This document shows, in pieces, positions 31,033-34,708 of a DNA stretch of 34,708 nucleotides. The translations under genes and the position numbers were made by a program. Every line of letters starts with the position of its first letter. The first letter of the stretch is position 1. Where the stretch lies: contig JBDXCV010000005.1 in NCBI GenBank assembly GCA_039980135.1, positions 1 through 34,708 of the forward strand, in the 5' to 3' direction. Under the pieces are notes generated by a model. It had not been told where the DNA came from. It worked only from the letters and a program-made list of their open reading frames with translations, and made no database searches. The stretch is from Alphaproteobacteria bacterium. GTDB taxonomy: Bacteria; Pseudomonadota; Alphaproteobacteria; UBA6615.

Positions 31033-32154
31033 ATGGACGACCGAATACAGAAGCTGACCATGCCCAAATGGGGGCTGCAGATGCAGGCGGGCACCATCGT
31101 CGAATGGCTCGCTCCTGAGGGCAGCGAGATCAGCCATGGCGAGGAAATAGTCGAGATCGAAACCGAGAAGGTGAACAACGCCTATGAGGCACCCGTCTCA
31201 GGTCTGCTTCGCCGCCATGTCGCTGCGGTCGACCAGACGGTTCCCGTCGGCGGCCTGATCGGCGTCATCGCCCCAGCCGAAATCAATGATTCAGAAATCG
31301 ACATCTTCGTGGCCAGCTTCGAAGCCGCGTTCATACCCGAGGACGCAACGGAAGACAGTCCTGCGCCCCAGACGATCGAAATCGATGGTCGCACTATCAA
31401 CTATCTCGACACCGGGACCGGCGACGGTCTGCCCCTGCTTCTTGTGCATGGCATCTGCGCAGATCTCGAAAGCTGGATGTTCAACCAGCCGGCCATTGCC
31501 GACGGCCGTCGGGTGATCGCGCTGGACCTCCCGGGTCACGGCGCAAGCGACAAGAATGTCGGCGACGGCGGTATCAGTTTCTTTGCAGAAGTCGTCGCGT
31601 CGTTTCTGAGCGCGCTCGAAATCTCGCGCACGCACTTGGTCGGTCATTCGCTGGGTGGCGCGGTCTCGATCGCGTTCGCGCTCGACCGACCGGACCGGGT
31701 GGCCTCGCTCGGCCTCATCGCGCCGGCAGGGCTCGCGCCCGCCATCAACGGCGGTTTCCTCTCCGAACTCGTCGCTGCGGAAAAACGCCGTGGCGCACGG
31801 CTGGCACTTTCCCAGTTGGTTCATGATGCAGATCTTGTCAGCCGCGACATGATCGAACGGTTCCTGCGCTACAAACGCACGGACGGGGTACCCGAGGCGC
31901 TTTCCGTGATCATGGCAGGCACCTTCGACGACGACCGCCAGATCAGCGTGTTCGCCGATCGCCTGAGCAAAATCATTGCACCCATCCTCTGTATCTGGGG
32001 TGACCAGGATCAGGTTATTCCGCCGTCTCATGCCGACAATCTCCCAACCGGCGCCACCGTACACCGCCTCGCGAATACCGGGCACCTTCCCCACATGGAG
32101 AATGCAGCACAAGTCAGCGCACTGCTGGCGACTTTTGCAACGGAAAACGAGTAA
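31033..32154 (+). CDS. acoC: AcoC-like E2: lipoyl domain fused to an alpha/beta hydrolase
   Basis: A 373-residue two-domain protein. Residues 5-80 form a lipoyl (biotinyl-like) domain with lipoylation lysine K46 in EIETEKVNNAY. Residues 115-373 form an alpha/beta hydrolase fold: nucleophile S206 in GHSLGG, acid in IWGDQDQVI and base histidine in TGHLPHME. A linker of about 30 acidic residues joins them. There is no catalytic E2 acyltransferase domain (HxxxD), as in AcoC of acetoin dehydrogenase complexes, where the hydrolase fold takes its place. An in-frame GTG at 31027 is an alternative start; ATG is preferred for better spacing from AGGA. The arrangement supports acetoin-type chemistry rather than pyruvate dehydrogenase. 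Confidence 0.9.
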   Translation: MDDRIQKLTMPKWGLQMQAGTIVEWLAPEGSEISHGEEIVEIETEKVNNAYEAPVSGLLRRHVAAVDQTVPVGGLIGVIAPAEINDSEIDIFVASFEAAFIPEDATEDSPAPQTIEIDGRTINYLDTGTGDGLPLLLVHGICADLESWMFNQPAIADGRRVIALDLPGHGASDKNVGDGGISFFAEVVASFLSALEISRTHLVGHSLGGAVSIAFALDRPDRVASLGLIAPAGLAPAINGGFLSELVAAEKRRGARLALSQLVHDADLVSRDMIERFLRYKRTDGVPEALSVIMAGTFDDDRQISVFADRLSKIIAPILCIWGDQDQVIPPSHADNLPTGATVHRLANTGHLPHMENAAQVSALLATFATENE

Positions 32155-32157
32155 TTC

Positions 32158-33051
32158 ATGACAATAGGAATTTGCGGTACCGGCAAGATGGGCGCGGCGA
32201 TGGCCGAACGCCTTATGGACGAAGGCAAAGACATCGCCGTCTGGAACAGAACGCCCGACCGCGCCGATCCCCTGGTCGAATCCGGTGCAACCCGCTGCGG
32301 CACACCCAAAGAGCTCGCCGCGGCGTGCGATACGGTCATCGTCATGTTGATCGACGACGAGGCTGTCGAACGCGCCTATCGCAACGAGGACGGGCTGCTC
32401 GCGAGCGGCCTCGAAGGCAAGCTTGTCATCGAGATGAGCACGGTCCTGCCGAAAACGATAACCAGCCTCGCCGCCGTCGTGCATGAGGTCGGCGGAGCCT
32501 TTATCGAATGCCCAGTCGGTGGCACCGTGCCGCCCGCACGCAACGGTCAGTTGCTCGGCATGGCCGGCGGCGCGGACGAAGATGTGGCACGCGCACGGCC
32601 CTTACTCGAGAAACTCTGCCGCCGGCTCGACCATGTCGGGCCGGTCGGTGCGGGTGCAGCGATGAAACTCGCGATCAACCTGCCTCTGTCTGTCTACTGG
32701 CTGGCGCTGGGCGAAGCGCTGGCGATCACTGAAGACGCCGGCGTGGATTCCGAACTCGCGCTCGACATCCTGTGTGATTCATCGGGCGCGTCGAAGGTGG
32801 CCGGTTTGTTCCAGCCGGGGATTTTGCAGTCGCTCGGCGGCGATGTCCCCGAGGGTGCCGTATTCGAAGTCTCTGGCGCGGCGAAGGACATTCACTTGAT
32901 GACAACATTGGCGCGGGAGAAGGGCTTCGCCCTGCCCGTCATCACGGAGGCCGAAAAACTCTACGATGCCGCGATCAACGACGGATGGGCCGACCGCAAC
33001 TTTCCGCTCCTGGCAGCGTGGTATGCAAAACGGATCGGCGCAAGGGGCTAA
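32158..33051 (+). CDS. NAD(P)-dependent oxidoreductase, 3-hydroxyisobutyrate dehydrogenase family
   Basis: A 297-residue beta-hydroxyacid dehydrogenase. The N-terminal Rossmann loop is ICGTGKMGAAMA; the substrate motif is ECPVGGTVPPARNGQLL in place of the usual DAPVSGG; the catalytic lysine K170 and the asparagine N174 lie in AMKLAINLPL. The C-terminal helical domain has the family ending (KDIHLMTTLAREKGFALPV). Members oxidise 3-hydroxyisobutyrate, tartronate semialdehyde, or reduce small aldehydes. It starts 3 nt after the acoC stop, so it is tightly coupled to it and may supply or drain the acoABC substrate. It is convergent with the HisD/HpsN-type gene, 18 nt apart. Confidence 0.88.
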   Translation: MTIGICGTGKMGAAMAERLMDEGKDIAVWNRTPDRADPLVESGATRCGTPKELAAACDTVIVMLIDDEAVERAYRNEDGLLASGLEGKLVIEMSTVLPKTITSLAAVVHEVGGAFIECPVGGTVPPARNGQLLGMAGGADEDVARARPLLEKLCRRLDHVGPVGAGAAMKLAINLPLSVYWLALGEALAITEDAGVDSELALDILCDSSGASKVAGLFQPGILQSLGGDVPEGAVFEVSGAAKDIHLMTTLAREKGFALPVITEAEKLYDAAINDGWADRNFPLLAAWYAKRIGARG

Positions 33052-33069
33052 AAACTCCGTCGGACACCC

Positions 33070-34383
33070 CTATTCTCCGGCGTCGGTCGCCCCGATGCCG
33101 ATGTTTCGACCGGCGTAGCGGCGCAGGCGCAGATCGGCCTGTTCCTTGTGCCCCCAGAACCGCTCGACCTCGCATAACCGCGAGCAATAGTCCCCGACCA
33201 GCGCGCTCGCCTCCTCGGTGACCTGCTGATAAGTGCAGGTCTTCATGAATTTGCCGACCCACAGGCCGCCGGTGTAACGCGCCGCACCCTTTGTCGGCAG
33301 CGTGTGGTTGGTGCCGATCACCTTGTCACCATAGGCCACGTTGGTTTCGGGCCCGATGAACAGCGCGCCGAAATTGGTCATGTTGTCGAGAAACCAGCGC
33401 GGGTCCTCGGTCAGTATCTCGACATGCTCATAGGCGAGACGATCGGCTTCGCTGCGCATCTCCTCGCGGTCGCCACACAGGATGATCTGTCCGTAATCGC
33501 GCCACGCCACGGACGCGACATCCGCCGTCGGCAGTATCTTCAACTGACGCTCGATTTCGGTCGGAATAGCCTCGGCCAGCTTGCGCGACGTCGTGATCAC
33601 GGCCGCCGGCGAGTTCGGGCCGTGTTCGGCCTGACCGAGCAGGTCGACGACCACCATCTCGACATCGGCGGTGTCGTCGGCAATCACCAGGACCTCCGTC
33701 GGACCCGCGAAAAGGTCAATCCCGACCTTGCCGTAGAGCTGGCGCTTCGCCTCGGCCACATAGGCATTGCCCGGGCCGACGAGCATGTCACACGGCGCGA
33801 TTGTCTCGGTGCCGATCCCCATCGCCGCAACGGCCTGGACGCCGCCGAGACAGTATATTTCATCCGCGCCGGCGAAATGCATCGCCGCGATCGTCGCCGC
33901 GTGGGGGCCGCCCTCGTTCGGTGGGGTGCAGGCGATTACGCGCGGCACACCGGCGACCTTCGCCGTCACGATCGACATATGCGCCGACGCGACCATCGGG
34001 TAGCGCCCGCCGGGTACGTAACAGCCGACACTGTTTACGGGGATGTTCTTGTGGCCCAACGTCACCCCGGGGAGCGTCTCCACCTCGACATCCTTCAGCG
34101 CGTCGCGCTGGATTTGTGCAAAGTTGCGCACCTGGGTCTGGGCGAATTTGATGTCCTCGATCGTCTGCTCGGTCAGCGAATCCACAAGCGCCTTTACCTG
34201 CTCATCGGACAGGCGGAAGCTGTCGGGCGTCCATTTGTCGAACTGTTCGGAAAGCTCGCGCACGGCCGCGTCGCCTCGAGTTTTCACATCGCCGAGAATA
34301 CCCTCGACGATCCCGCGAACCTTGCTGTCGGCTTCGTCGGTCGCGTCGGCGTCCATGCCCTGCTTCAGGAACTCGATAGCCAT
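33070..34383 (-). CDS. HisD-family dehydrogenase, sulfopropanediol dehydrogenase (HpsN)-like
   Basis: A 437-residue protein of the histidinol dehydrogenase family. Zinc-dependent alcohol to acid oxidation is its likely chemistry. Family landmarks: [64 protein letters not shown] and [19 protein letters not shown]. The last segment and the ending [20 protein letters not shown] recall HpsN, which oxidises 2,3-dihydroxypropane-1-sulfonate to sulfolactate, rather than histidine-synthesis HisD; this rests on recollection, not a search. No other his genes lie nearby, which supports a catabolic role. It is preceded by the cyclase-family gene and a terminator on the same strand. Sulfonate use is possible, but no sulfolyase is in the window. 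Confidence 0.85.
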   Translation of the reverse strand: MAIEFLKQGMDADATDEADSKVRGIVEGILGDVKTRGDAAVRELSEQFDKWTPDSFRLSDEQVKALVDSLTEQTIEDIKFAQTQVRNFAQIQRDALKDVEVETLPGVTLGHKNIPVNSVGCYVPGGRYPMVASAHMSIVTAKVAGVPRVIACTPPNEGGPHAATIAAMHFAGADEIYCLGGVQAVAAMGIGTETIAPCDMLVGPGNAYVAEAKRQLYGKVGIDLFAGPTEVLVIADDTADVEMVVVDLLGQAEHGPNSPAAVITTSRKLAEAIPTEIERQLKILPTADVASVAWRDYGQIILCGDREEMRSEADRLAYEHVEILTEDPRWFLDNMTNFGALFIGPETNVAYGDKVIGTNHTLPTKGAARYTGGLWVGKFMKTCTYQQVTEEASALVGDYCSRLCEVERFWGHKEQADLRLRRYAGRNIGIGATDAGE

Positions 34384-34418
34384 GTCACTCTTCCCTATCT
34401 GACTGTATTTGCGCTGTC

Positions 34419-34461
34419 ATAAAACAGAGCGGGCGGCACCGACAACCCCGCGGTACCGCCC
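34419..34461 (-). terminator. Terminator of the cyclase-family gene
   Basis: An 11-bp stem (34431-34441 with 34451-34461, one G-U pair on the minus strand) and a 9-nt loop are followed on the minus strand by GCTCTGTTTTATG. It lies 25 nt past the cyclase stop codon, so the HisD/HpsN-type gene probably has its own promoter. Confidence 0.65.
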
Positions 34462-34485
34462 GACCCAGAATACAAACCGCAAAGG

Positions 34486-34707
34486 CTACTTGATGGCCTG
34501 CGGATTGATCGGTGAGCCGACACCCCTTGTGATCGGCAGCGGCGGGGCGACGAACATGAACTCGTAAACCTTGTCCGCATCACAATCGTTCGCGAGGTCC
34601 TTGAGGTAGAAAATCTCGCCCATGGTGATGCCGATCTGCGGGATCACGATCCAGTGCCAGGGCTGGAACACGTCATCCGTCTCGTTCGGGATGACTTCGC
34701 AGCCCCA
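34486..34707 (-). CDS. Cyclase family protein (kynurenine formamidase-like), C-terminal fragment
   Basis: The last 73 residues of a protein that enters from the right edge on the minus strand. The frame reads WGCEVIPNETDD, then FQPWHWIVIPQIGITMGEIF, LKDLANDC, VYEFMFVAPPLPITRGVGSP and INPQAIK. This is the C-terminus of the metal-dependent cyclase/arylformamidase family (Pfam cyclase), with the Glu of GITMGE and the final GxGSPxxPxA motif. Family members hydrolyse formamides or lactam-like bonds. The start and the HxGTHxD metal motif lie outside the window, so activity cannot be judged. Confidence 0.85.
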   Translation of the reverse strand, partial: WGCEVIPNETDDVFQPWHWIVIPQIGITMGEIFYLKDLANDCDADKVYEFMFVAPPLPITRGVGSPINPQAIK

Positions 34708-34708
34708 G

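Noticed and set aside
1-34708. CRISPR array, tRNA, rRNA, transposase or phage genes
   Set aside because: I looked for regularly spaced repeats, cloverleaf-like sequences and mobile-element proteins on both strands and saw none.

Overview
This window looks like an accessory catabolic region from an alphaproteobacterium, most likely a marine or soil Rhodospirillales-type organism. The inference rests on high GC content with strong GC3 bias (which produces long antisense shadow ORFs), an unusual density of TRAP transporter genes, CoxM/CoxS-type molybdenum hydroxylase subunits, FCD-type GntR and LysR regulators, and palindromic intergenic repeats with CTTGA/TCAAG loops of a kind common in alphaproteobacteria. 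No rRNA, tRNA, CRISPR array, integrase or transposase was seen. No species can be named from the sequence alone.

Layout. The left edge carries the start of an RTX calcium-binding protein (minus). Next is a leftward operon of amidohydrolase, fumarylacetoacetase-family hydrolase and metallo-beta-lactamase-fold hydrolase (3647 to 374). It is divergent from a rightward run of a DapA-family aldolase/dehydratase resembling 2-keto-3-deoxy-L-arabonate dehydratase, a two-domain GNAT acetyltransferase, a beta-keto acid cleavage enzyme (BKACE) and an SMP-30/gluconolactonase protein (3747-7775), which ends at a terminator and a pair of palindromic repeats. From 15155 leftwards to 7968 runs a long set of eight genes: a complete TRAP transporter (binding protein, DctQ, DctM), a polysaccharide deacetylase/PuuE-like hydrolase, a D-2-hydroxyacid dehydrogenase, a 2-keto-4-pentenoate hydratase-like protein, a secreted trypsin-like protease that appears to start at CTG, and a nitroreductase. 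A divergent GntR/FCD regulator with two TTCGAA palindromes sits at its head.

From 16164 to 19260 are a cytochrome c, a GST, an OsmC protein, and the FAD and [2Fe-2S] subunits of a molybdenum hydroxylase with no catalytic large subunit in the window. The most distinctive part is 19370-25503. A second TRAP membrane pair (DctQ-DctM, minus) is divergent from three tandem, closely similar TRAP binding proteins (plus). Each binding protein has its own ribosome-binding site and its own similar terminator. The intergenic leaders carry strong RNA structures, including a perfect 21-bp inverted repeat before the second gene.

The right part holds a muconolactone-isomerase-like small protein, a second OsmC protein, a LysR regulator divergent from a fifth (orphan) TRAP binding protein, an acetoin-dehydrogenase-like acoABC operon followed by a 3-hydroxyisobutyrate dehydrogenase-family gene, a HisD/HpsN-type dehydrogenase, and the C-terminus of a cyclase-family protein.

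Working model (inference): the region imports several small organic acids or acid-like compounds by TRAP systems, two membrane units served by five binding proteins. It then degrades them by lactonase, dehydratase, keto-acid cleavage, hydroxyacid dehydrogenase and acyl-generating dehydrogenase steps. All five binding proteins have glycine where classical DctP proteins have the carboxylate-clamping arginine, so the ligands may not be ordinary C4-dicarboxylates.
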